DNA of 64,000 nucleotides. It comes from Planctomycetota bacterium. Lineage in GTDB: Bacteria > Planctomycetota > Planctomycetia > Planctomycetales > Planctomycetaceae. Location: positions 1-64,000 of the forward strand of contig QWPB01000061.1 in the NCBI GenBank assembly GCA_003671275.1, written 5' to 3'. The number at the start of each line of letters is the position of its first letter. Position 1 is the first letter of the stretch. Below, one piece after another: positions 33,336 to 43,436 of the stretch. The notes under the pieces were generated by a model that did not search any database, was not told the origin of the DNA, and saw only the letters and a list, made by a program, of their open reading frames with translations. The translations under genes and the position numbers were made by a program.

Positions 33336-36176
33336 ATGAGCGTCTCCGAAGTTCTGGTTCTGATTCCCTGCCATAGTCTGGAAGATTTCCCGTCGGAGTT
33401 GGGTGAAAAGCCCGCGGGCAGTCTGCTCAATGCCTTTGCCGTGGCATGGCATCCGGCATGCCTGCTGGAAACACGGAGCTTGCCTCGCTGGCACCGGGCA
33501 GATGACCAGATTGTGGCCCAGTCGGACCGGCTGGTGATTGTCCCGATGTCTTGCGATGAGTCGATTACCTCGGAGTGGGTGCAGGTCTCCCAGTCGACCG
33601 GGGCCAAGGTGGTCCGCGGGCATCATGAACGCGGCTCCATGCTCGCCGCCACCTTAGCCCAGCTGGAAAATCCCCCCGCCATCGATGCAGATCTGGCCAA
33701 CGACTTCATGGCCCTGGGAACCTGCTGGCTGTGGACCGAGCTGTTGACACGGCATATGCGGAACTATGCCAGTCTGGACGAAGTCCGCATGAAGGACGAG
33801 ATTTTGGCCGCTGCCGAGGCCGCCATCGCGGGAGACGCCCAGACCACCCGGACCCATCTTAAGCACGCCTTTGAAATGCTGCTGGAGGGGCGGGAGCGGT
33901 TCTATCCCGTTCCGTGTTACCTTCTGGATCTTTGCCTGGCGGGCCCGGCGGTCAACGTTCCGGCCCTTGAGACGCTACTCCACGATACCGTCCCCACCAA
34001 CATCCTGCTGATGGGGCAGGACTTGGACGGGCTGGTTCGAAATACACCCGCTTTCGGCGAATCACTGCGTACCGCAGTGGTCCAGCGACGCGTGGAATTG
34101 ATCGGCGGGGACTGGCGGGAAGGGCCGACCCAACTGTCTTCGGTGAATGCAATTCTTGGGTCATTGCAGCGGGGACGCCGGAGTTACATCGAACAGGTGG
34201 GCCAGCCTCCGGTCACGTGGGGCCGCCGACGGTTTGGGGTCAATCTGGCCATGCCCCAGTTCTTGAGCCGGGCGGGGTTTCGAGGCGGGCTGCACTTCGT
34301 GATGGACGATGGCCTCTACCCCGATGACGAACAGTCCCGACTCCGCTGGCAGGGCCAGGACGGTTCCGTACTGGAAGCGTTCAGTCGGATTCCACTGGCC
34401 GGCGACAGTGCCTCCAGCTTTCTTCGTCTGCCGGTGCGACTGGCCGAGTCGATGGACCACGATCATGTGGCTGCGGTCTGTTTTGCCCGCTGGCCCGATT
34501 TGCGGACCCCCTGGCTCGACGACCTGCGACGGATGGCCCGTTATGCCCCGGTGCTGGGTTCATTCATTACCTTTGGCGAGTTCTTTCAGTCGACCGACAC
34601 TCGCGACCGCTACCATGACCAGAGTGGCGCGGATTACCTCTCTCCCTTCCTTGTACAAGCGGTGGCCCGTCAGGAAGTCGACCCCATCCGACGCTATTCC
34701 CGTTCCCGTTTACAGCGGATGCGGCTGGAGCGGGCGGAGTGGTGCCAGCATCTGGCACAACTGCTCGGTCAGCCGCCGCTGACGACAAGCTCAAACGAAC
34801 TGGAAGACCGACTGGACCAGTCCGGGCCGGATATCCCGGAGACACCGGATACCACGCTCGATGCCGACCTGGCCGCCCGAGAAGCTCAGGCGGTGGCTGC
34901 TCTTCAGCCACTCCTGACCGGAGCGACCGCGCGTCCGGGAGTGGTCGTCGTGAACACGCTGTCGTTCGCTCGGCGAACGCTGGTGGAGTGGCCTGAGAGG
35001 CTGGGGTTCCCGACGGTCGGCGGGTCCGTTGTCTCGATCGCCTCGCGTGCGGAGCGCAGCACGGTACTGGTTGATCTGCCTCCATCCGGGTTTGTCTGGC
35101 TCGCTGCGGATGGAGCCCCGCCGCAGTCAATCCCCAAGCCCCAGCGGTCGGGAGCCTGGGCCGAGGATCTGGCGCTGGGGAACGAGTTCTGCGATCTGCG
35201 GATCAGCGAAGAGACCGGGGGGCTGATGGAACTGCGCACACCGACCCTGTTAGGGAACCGGCTGAGCCAGCAGTTGGCCTATCGCTTTCCGACGCAGCGT
35301 ACGGTCAAAAGCGGGGAAGGTGACGAGGCGGTTGAATCCACGACCTACTATTCGGTCATGCAGCGGGAAAGTCACCGGGTGATTGAGTCCGGTCCCGAAC
35401 GGGCTGCCGTGGAAACTACCGGCCAACTGGTCGATCCTCAGAATCTGACGCGTTTGCTGGCCACCTTTCGCCAGGTGATTCGTATCGGCAGTGGGCGGCC
35501 ATTAATCGAGATCGAGTTCGAAATCACGCCGGCGAAACCACTGGAGGGTGAACCTTGGACGAACTACTTCGCGGCTCGCTGGGCGTGGAAGAACGAAGAG
35601 GCCGCCCTCACGAAGGGGGTGCTGCAAGCCGCTCAGCCCGTTCTTGGGGAGCGGATCGAAGCTCCAGACTATCTCGAAATCGCCGATGGGCAAGGGCGGC
35701 TGGCGCTGCTGGCTCCGGGAACGCCGTTCCATCGCCGGACCGGCCCCCGGATGCTCGACACGTTACTGCTGGTTGCGGGTGAATCGACCGATTCACAGAC
35801 CGTGCGGATTGCTCTGGACCAGCCGTTTCCGATGCAGGCCGCGCTCTCTTCGCTGACCCCACCACTGGTGATTCCGGTCACTCACGGCCCCCCGGCGTCG
35901 GGTGAATCCGGCTGGTTCTTTCATGTCGGGGCCAAGAATGTCGTGCTGCTGCGGCTGCTACCGACACCCACCGGAACACGGGGATGTGTGGTCCGGCTGC
36001 TGGAGACGGAAGGCCGGGCCAGGGCCTTTAAGCTCACCGCATTCCGGACCCCCACGACTGCCCGGCAGATCGACCTGCAGGGGCAGACCATCAGTACGCT
36101 GGGCATCGATCCGGATGGCGGAGTGATCCTGGAGATCGCAGCCTATGAAGTTCTGGAAGTCGAACTCAACTGGTGA
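33336..36176 (+). CDS. GH38 alpha-mannosidase-like protein lacking the usual nucleophile
   Basis: A 946-residue cytoplasmic protein with no signal peptide. Its middle part (about 200-480) resembles the catalytic barrel of GH38 alpha-mannosidases (LIGGDWREG, NAILGSLQRGRRSYIEQVG, MPQFLSRAGFRGGLHF). Where GH38 enzymes have W-x-I-D-P-F-G with the nucleophilic Asp, this protein reads W295-GRRR-F300-G301, so the Asp position is Arg298. The C-terminal half (about 520-946) is beta-rich like the GH38 lid domains (VVVNTLSFARRTLVEWP, LGNEFCDLRISEETGGL). Either it is a pseudoenzyme that binds glycans or the chemistry has changed. ATG 33336 lacks a clear Shine-Dalgarno element. Family placement is from pattern recognition. 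Confidence 0.75.
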   Translation: MSVSEVLVLIPCHSLEDFPSELGEKPAGSLLNAFAVAWHPACLLETRSLPRWHRADDQIVAQSDRLVIVPMSCDESITSEWVQVSQSTGAKVVRGHHERGSMLAATLAQLENPPAIDADLANDFMALGTCWLWTELLTRHMRNYASLDEVRMKDEILAAAEAAIAGDAQTTRTHLKHAFEMLLEGRERFYPVPCYLLDLCLAGPAVNVPALETLLHDTVPTNILLMGQDLDGLVRNTPAFGESLRTAVVQRRVELIGGDWREGPTQLSSVNAILGSLQRGRRSYIEQVGQPPVTWGRRRFGVNLAMPQFLSRAGFRGGLHFVMDDGLYPDDEQSRLRWQGQDGSVLEAFSRIPLAGDSASSFLRLPVRLAESMDHDHVAAVCFARWPDLRTPWLDDLRRMARYAPVLGSFITFGEFFQSTDTRDRYHDQSGADYLSPFLVQAVARQEVDPIRRYSRSRLQRMRLERAEWCQHLAQLLGQPPLTTSSNELEDRLDQSGPDIPETPDTTLDADLAAREAQAVAALQPLLTGATARPGVVVVNTLSFARRTLVEWPERLGFPTVGGSVVSIASRAERSTVLVDLPPSGFVWLAADGAPPQSIPKPQRSGAWAEDLALGNEFCDLRISEETGGLMELRTPTLLGNRLSQQLAYRFPTQRTVKSGEGDEAVESTTYYSVMQRESHRVIESGPERAAVETTGQLVDPQNLTRLLATFRQVIRIGSGRPLIEIEFEITPAKPLEGEPWTNYFAARWAWKNEEAALTKGVLQAAQPVLGERIEAPDYLEIADGQGRLALLAPGTPFHRRTGPRMLDTLLLVAGESTDSQTVRIALDQPFPMQAALSSLTPPLVIPVTHGPPASGESGWFFHVGAKNVVLLRLLPTPTGTRGCVVRLLETEGRARAFKLTAFRTPTTARQIDLQGQTISTLGIDPDGGVILEIAAYEVLEVELNW

Positions 36177-36278
36177 CCCGCTCGACGAACACTTGGGAAA
36201 AGAGTCCGAACCAAGAATTCGGGAGCCCCGGTTGGGGGGGCCCGAACGGATCGCAGGAGTGTCCTGGCGGCGGTGATT

Positions 36279-39200
36279 CTAACGCGTGAAGCCCACGTAG
36301 AAGCTGAAGACCCGGCGGTTGTCTTCTTCCTGGTCAACCAGCGGCCAGGCGAAGTCAAACGCGATCGGAGCGGGCCCCATTGCGGGGATCACGAGGCGAA
36401 AACCGAAACCGGCGGACACGCGGAAATCATCAAAGCCGATATTCTTCTCCACCGTACCGAAGTCAGTAAAGACCACCGTTCGAATCTGATCATTGGCGGT
36501 GATCGGCATCATGTATTCCACAGTGCCCAGAGCCATCCAGTTCCCCCCGACCCGCACACCGTTTTCACGCGGAGTCACTCCCCGGAATGCAAACCCTCGG
36601 AACAGCGAGTAGCCCCCGCCGTAGTACCGCTCGAAGATCGGCGTGTCATCACCCGACCAGGACCACGCACCGTGAACTTGCAGGATATGCTTGCCGAAAC
36701 CATCCGCCCGCTCGTACAGGGTGAAGTACTGGGAAGCCGAAAGTTCGACGCGCGGGTAGTTGAATTCCCCGAATGCCTGCTCGAAGGTCCCTTCGAGGAA
36801 GTGTCCTTCCGATGGCAAGAACGAGTTGTCCCGAGTGTCGTTGGATAGAGTAAAGGCCACCGTGGAAAGGAAGTTGTTTCCTTTCACATCCTGCAGATCC
36901 TGCGGGGCCACGGCCGGGATGCTACGGATTTTCACATCTTCCAGCCGGAGCGAAATGTTCGCCGACCAGTATTCGTTCAGGATCTTGCCGATGCTGAAGC
37001 GGCCCCCCAGTCGGTCTTCCACCCATTCGTTGTAGAACCGGTTAAAATAGAAGCCGCTGACGCCAACGTTGAAGTCCGACCTCATGAAGTACGGGTCGCT
37101 CCAACTCAGCATGTAACGACTGACCTGGTCACCGGGCTGAGCCTCTAGGCGGAAGCTCTGGCCGGCTCCGCGCCAGGCGTAACCGTTGACGATGTCGGAC
37201 CAGCTGCGGGGAGGCCGCAGAATGTCAAAGTTGTCTTCCTGCAGGACAGCCGAACCGACCACTCCGTTGTTACTGTTGACCCCGGCTCCGATCATGAACC
37301 GCCCGGTCCGGCCTTCCGTCACATCGATATCGAAGTCGACGTAACCCGGCGGCGGGGCGGTTCGTCCGAAGGTCGTTCCGCCCAGCGGATCTCCCGAACC
37401 ATTGGCACCGCTACTGAGATCACCCGGCACCGGGCGACCATACCCGTCGATACTCTGCCCCCGAGGGACCGAGTCTGATTGCCCTCGGGCAAACGCCACG
37501 TCTTCCGCACTGGGACCGATCAGCTCGGACTGACCTCGAACAATCAGATCCGGGTCCTCCACATAGTTGAACAGCCCTTCGGGGTCGACGTGGTAGAGTG
37601 CGGGCGGCACATACTTCGCACGAGCTTTGGACGGCAGGGAAGCGGATGGTCCGGCTTTTGTGGAGTTCAATGGAGAGCGGGGCGTGCGATTCACCGCCGG
37701 AGCATTCACGACGGGAGGGGCTGCCATCGGGTGAACCGGAGTGGCCCCTTGAGTCGTGGTGTGGGGTTGATCCTGAGACCGGATCGCGATGGCGGAACCT
37801 TCGGAATCCCGCAGGGGAGACGGACGAGCGGTCGTCCGGGCAACGCGTTGCTCGCGAAGGCTGTGGCCGTATCCGGCAGTCGGCTGATAGGGGCGTTTCT
37901 CTCCGAAGAAGCTCTCGTCGAAGCTTTGTCCCCGCAGGATCTCGCCCAGCGGATCGTCTTCCGCAGCCAGCGTGTAGTCCCGACCATCGACCGGCACAAT
38001 TTCAAAGGTGGCTGGCTCTGCCGGATCCCACAGCTGACTGCGCATCACGCGGGCCCGGGCCAGATTGATCTTGCGACCATTCGCCAACTGCCCCGGTTTC
38101 ACCAGGCGGACCACCGGGTTCAGAACCACATCTTCCCGTGTATGCGGGTTGTCACCGCGAAAGTTCACCCGGATATCGCCGACTAGAAATGGCCGGTCTT
38201 CGTTAATTCGGTATTCCAGATCGATCACGCCGGGGGTGTCGAGGAAAATCGGGGTCGGCTTCACCTCGGCGAACAGACGGCCCAGTTCATCGTACTGGTC
38301 CTTCATCGTGTTCAGATCATGCTGCAGGTGTCGATAGTTGAACGGATCGCCGGGACGCAGCTTGGGATCGTCAAATAGCGTTTCCTCTTCCAGAACCTCA
38401 TTGCCAATCAGGTCAATATTGCGGATGGTATATCGCTGACCCTCATTCACAACGAAGGTCACATTGACCCACTTGTGGTCCGGGGTCTCTTCGGCACGGT
38501 ACTCGACCGTCGCATCGAAGAACCCCAGGTTGTTGTAGTATTTCGTGATCGTCAGCACGTCATTTTCGACGGTCTCCGGGTTATAGACCCCACCAAACAA
38601 CCACAGGATCGGCAGCTTCGAAGCCAGCTTGGATCGCAGTACGCCATCCGGTTCAAAGGTGTTTCCTTCGAATGCGGTCCAGTTCACCCGCGTTTTGGGG
38701 CCTTCGGTGATGTTGATGACCACTTCGCGATCATCCGGATGCCCTCCCTGAGAGAGGACGACCTCGGCGTATCGATAGCCCTTCTCGCGATACAGCGACT
38801 GGATGCGGGCGACCGCTTCCTTGTTCAGATTGACATCAAACGGCTGGTTCATTCGCAGCCCGGTGTGGGCTTCGAGCTCACTCTTCTTGATTTTCTTGTG
38901 GCCAATGAACTGTACCGAACGAATGATCGGTTTCTCGCGGACCATATAGACCAGCACAAGACCCGTATCGATCCGGCGATAGACCGGGCGCACGCTGCTG
39001 AACCATTGGGTTCGCCGGAGGGCAGTCACGTCTTCCTGAATCTCGCGGGGGGTGATAATCCGCCCGGATTTGGCTTGCACGTAATGCAGGACCGCATGTT
39101 CGGCAATCGTCTTGCGGCCTTCGATGACGACATCGACGATCGGTTCTTCGAGTTGCTGGTCGGCCGAGAACTCCTCGTTGGGCAGATCCGCGGCAATTTC

Positions 39201-39377
39201 GCCCAGCGGCACCAATTCTTCGATCAGTTCGGGGTTCTGGAACAACTCACGGGAACGGGGAGTGAGCGCTTGCTCCGCGTCCTGGGCAACGATCGGCGTC
39301 ACCAGGACCAGGAGAAACGCAGCGATTCCCAGCGTCCAGCCCCACCGCCCGGATTGCGATGTGCGGCCATCCGGCAT
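36279..39377 (-). CDS. bamA: Outer-membrane protein assembly factor BamA with long pre-barrel linker
   Basis: Omp85-family protein that inserts beta-barrels into the outer membrane. From ATG 39377 it has 1032 residues, against about 800 in E. coli. The signal peptide is followed by POTRA repeats (VDVVIEGRKTIAE, RSVQFIGHKKIKKSEL, YREKGYRYAEVVLS, IRNIDLIGNEVLEEETLF, LEYRINEDRPFLVGDIRVNF). A linker of about 200 residues (about 472-676) is rich in Ser, Pro, Gly and Gln. The barrel then begins with FDIDVTEGRTGRFMIGAGVNS; LFRGFAFRGVTP is the conserved RGF-type loop. The protein ends in GFTR, not the usual aromatic. The start is not certain: GTG 39395, with GGAAAG upstream, is an alternative. The gene is isolated; no skp or lpx genes follow. 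Confidence 0.94.
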   Translation of the reverse strand: MPDGRTSQSGRWGWTLGIAAFLLVLVTPIVAQDAEQALTPRSRELFQNPELIEELVPLGEIAADLPNEEFSADQQLEEPIVDVVIEGRKTIAEHAVLHYVQAKSGRIITPREIQEDVTALRRTQWFSSVRPVYRRIDTGLVLVYMVREKPIIRSVQFIGHKKIKKSELEAHTGLRMNQPFDVNLNKEAVARIQSLYREKGYRYAEVVLSQGGHPDDREVVINITEGPKTRVNWTAFEGNTFEPDGVLRSKLASKLPILWLFGGVYNPETVENDVLTITKYYNNLGFFDATVEYRAEETPDHKWVNVTFVVNEGQRYTIRNIDLIGNEVLEEETLFDDPKLRPGDPFNYRHLQHDLNTMKDQYDELGRLFAEVKPTPIFLDTPGVIDLEYRINEDRPFLVGDIRVNFRGDNPHTREDVVLNPVVRLVKPGQLANGRKINLARARVMRSQLWDPAEPATFEIVPVDGRDYTLAAEDDPLGEILRGQSFDESFFGEKRPYQPTAGYGHSLREQRVARTTARPSPLRDSEGSAIAIRSQDQPHTTTQGATPVHPMAAPPVVNAPAVNRTPRSPLNSTKAGPSASLPSKARAKYVPPALYHVDPEGLFNYVEDPDLIVRGQSELIGPSAEDVAFARGQSDSVPRGQSIDGYGRPVPGDLSSGANGSGDPLGGTTFGRTAPPPGYVDFDIDVTEGRTGRFMIGAGVNSNNGVVGSAVLQEDNFDILRPPRSWSDIVNGYAWRGAGQSFRLEAQPGDQVSRYMLSWSDPYFMRSDFNVGVSGFYFNRFYNEWVEDRLGGRFSIGKILNEYWSANISLRLEDVKIRSIPAVAPQDLQDVKGNNFLSTVAFTLSNDTRDNSFLPSEGHFLEGTFEQAFGEFNYPRVELSASQYFTLYERADGFGKHILQVHGAWSWSGDDTPIFERYYGGGYSLFRGFAFRGVTPRENGVRVGGNWMALGTVEYMMPITANDQIRTVVFTDFGTVEKNIGFDDFRVSAGFGFRLVIPAMGPAPIAFDFAWPLVDQEEDNRRVFSFYVGFTR

Positions 39378-40005
39378 GGCGACAGCAAGCGTCACAGCAG
39401 GACTTTCCGAGGGGAGGAGGCAGGGATGAAGCACGACAGACCCCACCGCAGTCGGGTCAGACTTGACCCACGATCTCGTGAGGGGAGCGGAGGGATATGC
39501 GAATTTCAGAAATCACTCAAGACGAGTTTCAATGGTCCTCAAGTTCCCGGACGAATCTGCCGAACTGTCGGGCTCCCTCAGAAGGGGGGTGTCCTTACGG
39601 CTGAAACGTCGGATTGGACGATGTCAGACCTCGTTCGATGGGCGAAGTTAGCGCCTGTCATGGTGTCCGCCGGGTTGTTTCAATTTCAAGAAAAATCGCC
39701 TTCAAGCAGAATCACCGAGTGATCGCTCCTCGGTGGCCTCTTCACGGCAGGTTCTCAGCAGTTGTCGTTTCTGGCATGACCCGTAAGTCGTTCAGGCAAC
39801 ACGGTCCCGGAGATCCCCGATTGTCGACGGGATCAAATTCAAATAGTCTGATGTGATCTTGGGGAGGCAGTCGACAGTAGTTTCCCCGTAAGACGGCCTT
39901 TCCAGGCCGTCTCAGCCGGGAACAGTCGATCTCAAACGGCCTGGAAAGGCCGTTCTACCGGGACGTTCATTCCCGCCGCTGGCCTTGGAGTCGTCGGAGT
40001 CCGTG
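39378..40005. repeat. Spacer of 628 bp with paired inverted hairpins at 39891-39954
   Basis: AGACGGCCT-TTCC-AGGCCGTCT (39891-39912) and AACGGCCT-GGAA-AGGCCGTT (39935-39954) are two perfect hairpins. The second, with flanks, is an inverted near-copy of the first, so the 70 bp unit is itself a large inverted repeat. No gene was found; frames up to 80 codons here lack protein-like features. It separates divergent bamA and a DUF1501 gene. Confidence 0.6.
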
Positions 40006-41478
40006 ATGTCACCCATCGTTTCTACTGGATGTTGTACCGGAACGCACCGGCGGTCGTTCCTGGCGGACCTGGGAATGGGGTTCACGGGGTTGGCGCTGGG
40101 GGCCATGCTTTCCCGGGAGGGGATCCTCCGAGCGAATGACATCGAGACCTGGCAACCACCCAGCGGTCAGCCGCACTTCACGCCCCGCGCCCAAAGCGTC
40201 ATCTGGCTGTTCATGAACGGCGGGATGTCGCACATGGAGAGTTTCGACCCCAAGCCCGAATTGACCAAGTACGCGGGCAAGTCGATTCACGAGACGCCCT
40301 ACGCCGATACCCAGAATCCCGATAAGTTGAAACTGGCCCGCGTCACGGTCATCAACGACGCCAACGGCCAGCAGCGAAACAAACTCTACCCGTTGCAGAT
40401 CGGCTATCAAAAGTACGGCGAGTCGGGTATTGAACTCAGCGACTGGGTGCCCCACATGGGCCGTTGCGTCGATGACCTGGCGATTATCCGGTCGATGTGG
40501 ACCACCGACGACAACCATGGAGCCCAGACGCAATTCCATTCGGGCCGACACATGCTCGATGGAGAGTTTCCGACACTCGGGGCGTGGGTGCATTACGGGC
40601 TGGGGGCGCTCAGTGACAACCTGCCGCAGTTCATCTCCATGGGTAACCGCGAGTACTGGAACAAGAAGGATGGCCACTACCTGGGGCCGTCCCACGATGC
40701 GATCCCGTTGCGGGTCGATCCGAATAATCCACTCGACTATGGCAAATCGGCCCGGTCCCTGACTGTTGACCAGCAACAGGTCGCCTTTGATCTGGTCGGA
40801 CGGCTCAATCAACAGCGCGCCGTGGAGTACCCCGACGACCCCGCTCTGGCAGCCCGGATCAAGGCGTACGAGCTGGCCTTCCGGATGCAAACTTCCGTTC
40901 CCGAAACCCTGGATTTTGCCAGCGAGACCCAGGCCACGCAGCAGCTATATGGTCTCGATGATCCCGCCACCCGGGAGTTCGGGATGCAGATGCTGGCGAG
41001 CCGTCGATTGGTCGAACGGGGGGTCCGATTCATCCAGGTCCAGCACGGTGCAGGCGGTGCCGGAGCGTGGGACGCTCATGGAGGACTCAAGGCCAATCAC
41101 GAACGGAATTTTAAGGCGGTCGACAAACCGGTGGCCGGACTGATCCAGGATCTGAAGCAACGCGGACTGCTCGATTCCACGCTCGTCATCTTTGCGAGTG
41201 AATTTGGCCGAACCCCCGGCACCCAGGGCTCCGATGGCCGCGACCATCATATCTTTGGGTTCTCCGTCTGGATGGCCGGCGGCGGGCTCAAGGGCGGTAT
41301 CGTTCATGGTGCGACCGACGAGATTGGGTTCCACGCCGTCCAGAACCGCCACTATGTCACCGATATCCACGCGACAATCCTGAAGCAGCTGGGACTGGAC
41401 TCCCGAAAATTGGAAGTCCCTGGCCGCAAACGGCTCGATATCGACCATGGGAAACCGATCGACGAGATCATCGCGTAG
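40006..41478 (+). CDS. DUF1501 Tat-secreted sulfatase-fold protein (longer type)
   Basis: A 490-residue DUF1501 protein of the longer subtype. The Tat signal is [22 protein letters not shown]. Signature blocks are [55 protein letters not shown] and [20 protein letters not shown], ending in [15 protein letters not shown] 40006 has GGAG 7 nt upstream. This subtype is normally paired with a PSD1 (DUF1549/DUF1553) gene; here the only PSD1 gene is 5.7 kb away on the other strand. The reaction is unknown; location is the periplasm. Confidence 0.94.
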   Translation: MSPIVSTGCCTGTHRRSFLADLGMGFTGLALGAMLSREGILRANDIETWQPPSGQPHFTPRAQSVIWLFMNGGMSHMESFDPKPELTKYAGKSIHETPYADTQNPDKLKLARVTVINDANGQQRNKLYPLQIGYQKYGESGIELSDWVPHMGRCVDDLAIIRSMWTTDDNHGAQTQFHSGRHMLDGEFPTLGAWVHYGLGALSDNLPQFISMGNREYWNKKDGHYLGPSHDAIPLRVDPNNPLDYGKSARSLTVDQQQVAFDLVGRLNQQRAVEYPDDPALAARIKAYELAFRMQTSVPETLDFASETQATQQLYGLDDPATREFGMQMLASRRLVERGVRFIQVQHGAGGAGAWDAHGGLKANHERNFKAVDKPVAGLIQDLKQRGLLDSTLVIFASEFGRTPGTQGSDGRDHHIFGFSVWMAGGGLKGGIVHGATDEIGFHAVQNRHYVTDIHATILKQLGLDSRKLEVPGRKRLDIDHGKPIDEIIA

Positions 41479-41583
41479 GAGTGCGAACTTCCCCCTCCCG
41501 CCAACGGCTTTGCCCGACCGAAGGGAGCTTAACCCCCGCCTGCGGATCAATGCTTACTGCCTGAGGCTCGTTATGCGGGCTCC

Positions 41584-42939
41584 CTATTTCGCAACGGGTG
41601 GCGTGCTGCCGCTGCGGGGAATTCCCGTCAGGGCAAACAGGGCAATGGCCATAAATAAAGCGGCTGAGATATGCGGCCAGTAGACGTGTTCGCGAGTACA
41701 GAGGGCCACACCGACAGCGGGGCCGGCGATACGGGCGAGCGCGGACAGCCCCTGTCCCACTCCCAGAATTGCACCTTGGTCCGAATCCGCCGTGGCCAGT
41801 GACAGGATCGCCTGCAGCGAGGGGGAAATCGCCGCAAATCCCATGATGCTCAGCGGCAGAACCAGCAACAGCATCCGTACCCCGGGATTGGCCACCATGG
41901 ACTGACCCGCTTGTGCGACGGTCTGAGCTTCCGCCCGTGCGACAGCGGGCATGGCCCCGATGTAATAGTGCCCGACCCACCCGGCCAATCCCAGCCCCAG
42001 AATCAGCAGCCCTCCTCCTGCGATCGCCATCCGGCGTTCTCCGACACGCGGCAACAGCCGCCGCACCAGGAATCCCTGGCAGAGCATTAACGTAAATCCC
42101 AGGTAGGCGAAGACCAGGAAGTTTCCGCGTTCCGCCATCCCCAGCTCTTTCGTCACCAGGGCCAGCGTGGTCTCGAACTGAGCAAACGCAAACGTCGACA
42201 GAAAGATCCCCACCAGGACGCGGAACCGCAGGGGATGGTTCCAGCAGTTGGCCAGGGTTCGCGGATCCAGGAACCGCCGCCGGGCGGGCTTGGACTCGCC
42301 ATGCAGTGATTCTTTCAGCGTGAAGACCGCCAGCAACAGCGCCAACCCTGACAGGGCCGAGGCCGCATAGCCCACCATGGGATTTGGGGGGGCCGCTTTG
42401 TCGGGACTGGAAAACGCCGCAGCCAGCAGTGGACCAAACGTAAACCCCAGTCCAAAGGCCGCCCCGATGAGTGCCATTCCCTTACCGCGACTGGTGGCCC
42501 CGGTGCAGTCGGCGATGTACGCCTGAGCGGTGGCGATGGTGGCCCCGGCAATTCCAGCTCCTGTTCGGGCAATCAGCATCCACCAGATCGGCCGTAACCC
42601 CAGGAGCAAACCTTCAGCCCCCAGGGACACCGCATACCCAAACAGGGCGTAGAACAATGTCGATCCCAGCAGCCCCACGAGCAGCACCGGACGGCGTCCG
42701 ATCCGGTCTGACACCCGCCCCCACAGTGGTGCAAACACAAACTGCATCGCCGAGAACGAGGCCATCAGCAGGATCAGCATCAGTTTCGATGCGGCGAACA
42801 CTTCGCCATACCGCGGCAGGACCGGGATCACGATGCCGAACCCCAGCAAATCGATGAACACCACCAGAAACACCACCAGCAAGCTGGGAGTCGATGCGGA
42901 GCGTGGAGTCTCGTTCGATGGGGCAGGGTTATCGTTCAC
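41584..42939 (-). CDS. MFS transporter, TetA-like drug/metabolite exporter
   Basis: About 451 residues and 12 hydrophobic segments of the major facilitator superfamily. Motif A is GRVSDRIGRRPVLL between helices 2 and 3, and motif C-like GAAFGLGFTFGPLLAA in helix 5 marks the proton-antiporter (exporter) branch. FLVVFIDLLGFGIVIPVLPRYG in helix 1 resembles TetA proteins. The substrate is unknown and resistance cannot be inferred. The start is uncertain: GTG 42939 or 42951 give a short N-terminal tail before helix 1, and neither has a good Shine-Dalgarno site; the frame is open to 43110. It converges on the DUF1501 gene. Confidence 0.88.
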   Translation of the reverse strand: MNDNPAPSNETPRSASTPSLLVVFLVVFIDLLGFGIVIPVLPRYGEVFAASKLMLILLMASFSAMQFVFAPLWGRVSDRIGRRPVLLVGLLGSTLFYALFGYAVSLGAEGLLLGLRPIWWMLIARTGAGIAGATIATAQAYIADCTGATSRGKGMALIGAAFGLGFTFGPLLAAAFSSPDKAAPPNPMVGYAASALSGLALLLAVFTLKESLHGESKPARRRFLDPRTLANCWNHPLRFRVLVGIFLSTFAFAQFETTLALVTKELGMAERGNFLVFAYLGFTLMLCQGFLVRRLLPRVGERRMAIAGGGLLILGLGLAGWVGHYYIGAMPAVARAEAQTVAQAGQSMVANPGVRMLLLVLPLSIMGFAAISPSLQAILSLATADSDQGAILGVGQGLSALARIAGPAVGVALCTREHVYWPHISAALFMAIALFALTGIPRSGSTPPVAK

Positions 42940-43436
42940 AGAAGACCACACAGAGGGGGAGCCGGACACGGACGCACGAGAATCCAACAGTGTCCCGTCC
43001 GTGACAATACAGTGCAATGGTCGCCCCGCTGTCCCCACGGCTGGCCAGAAAGTACTTCTGGGAAGTTTGTGCGGTGGGGATGGCGAAGCTCCCGCTGCGC
43101 AGCGACTCATTGAAAGCCTGGCTCCCTCGCATGCGGCTCGGCAGGAGCCTCGCCCTTCCGATACGGCAGATTCACAATCTGGTCAGCCGTGGGCTGTCCC
43201 CCTTCAGATGTCCCGGTCTTCGTTGGCAACTCTACCCAGAAGCCATGACATGGAATGCAAAGTTTACAAAGCTGCCCGGCAGACTCACGCCCAGTCTTTT
43301 CTGTAATCACTGACCTGTATGCAATTTGCAGCCAGCGATGCTCACCCGGATCAGTGAGGCATGCGGTTTGCTTAACGTCCCTGTCCCTGTCGTGATGGAT
43401 CACGCAGGTCTCCGATGACTTACGGGCAGGGACGCA
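42940..43436. repeat. Spacer of 497 bp with imperfect inverted repeat
   Basis: GGCGAAGCTCC (43082-43092) and GGAGCCTCGCC (43144-43154) are inverted with one mismatch, and GCTGCGCAGC (43094-43103) is a perfect palindrome inside. No gene was recognised. The spacer lies between divergent genes and must hold both promoters. Confidence 0.4.
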
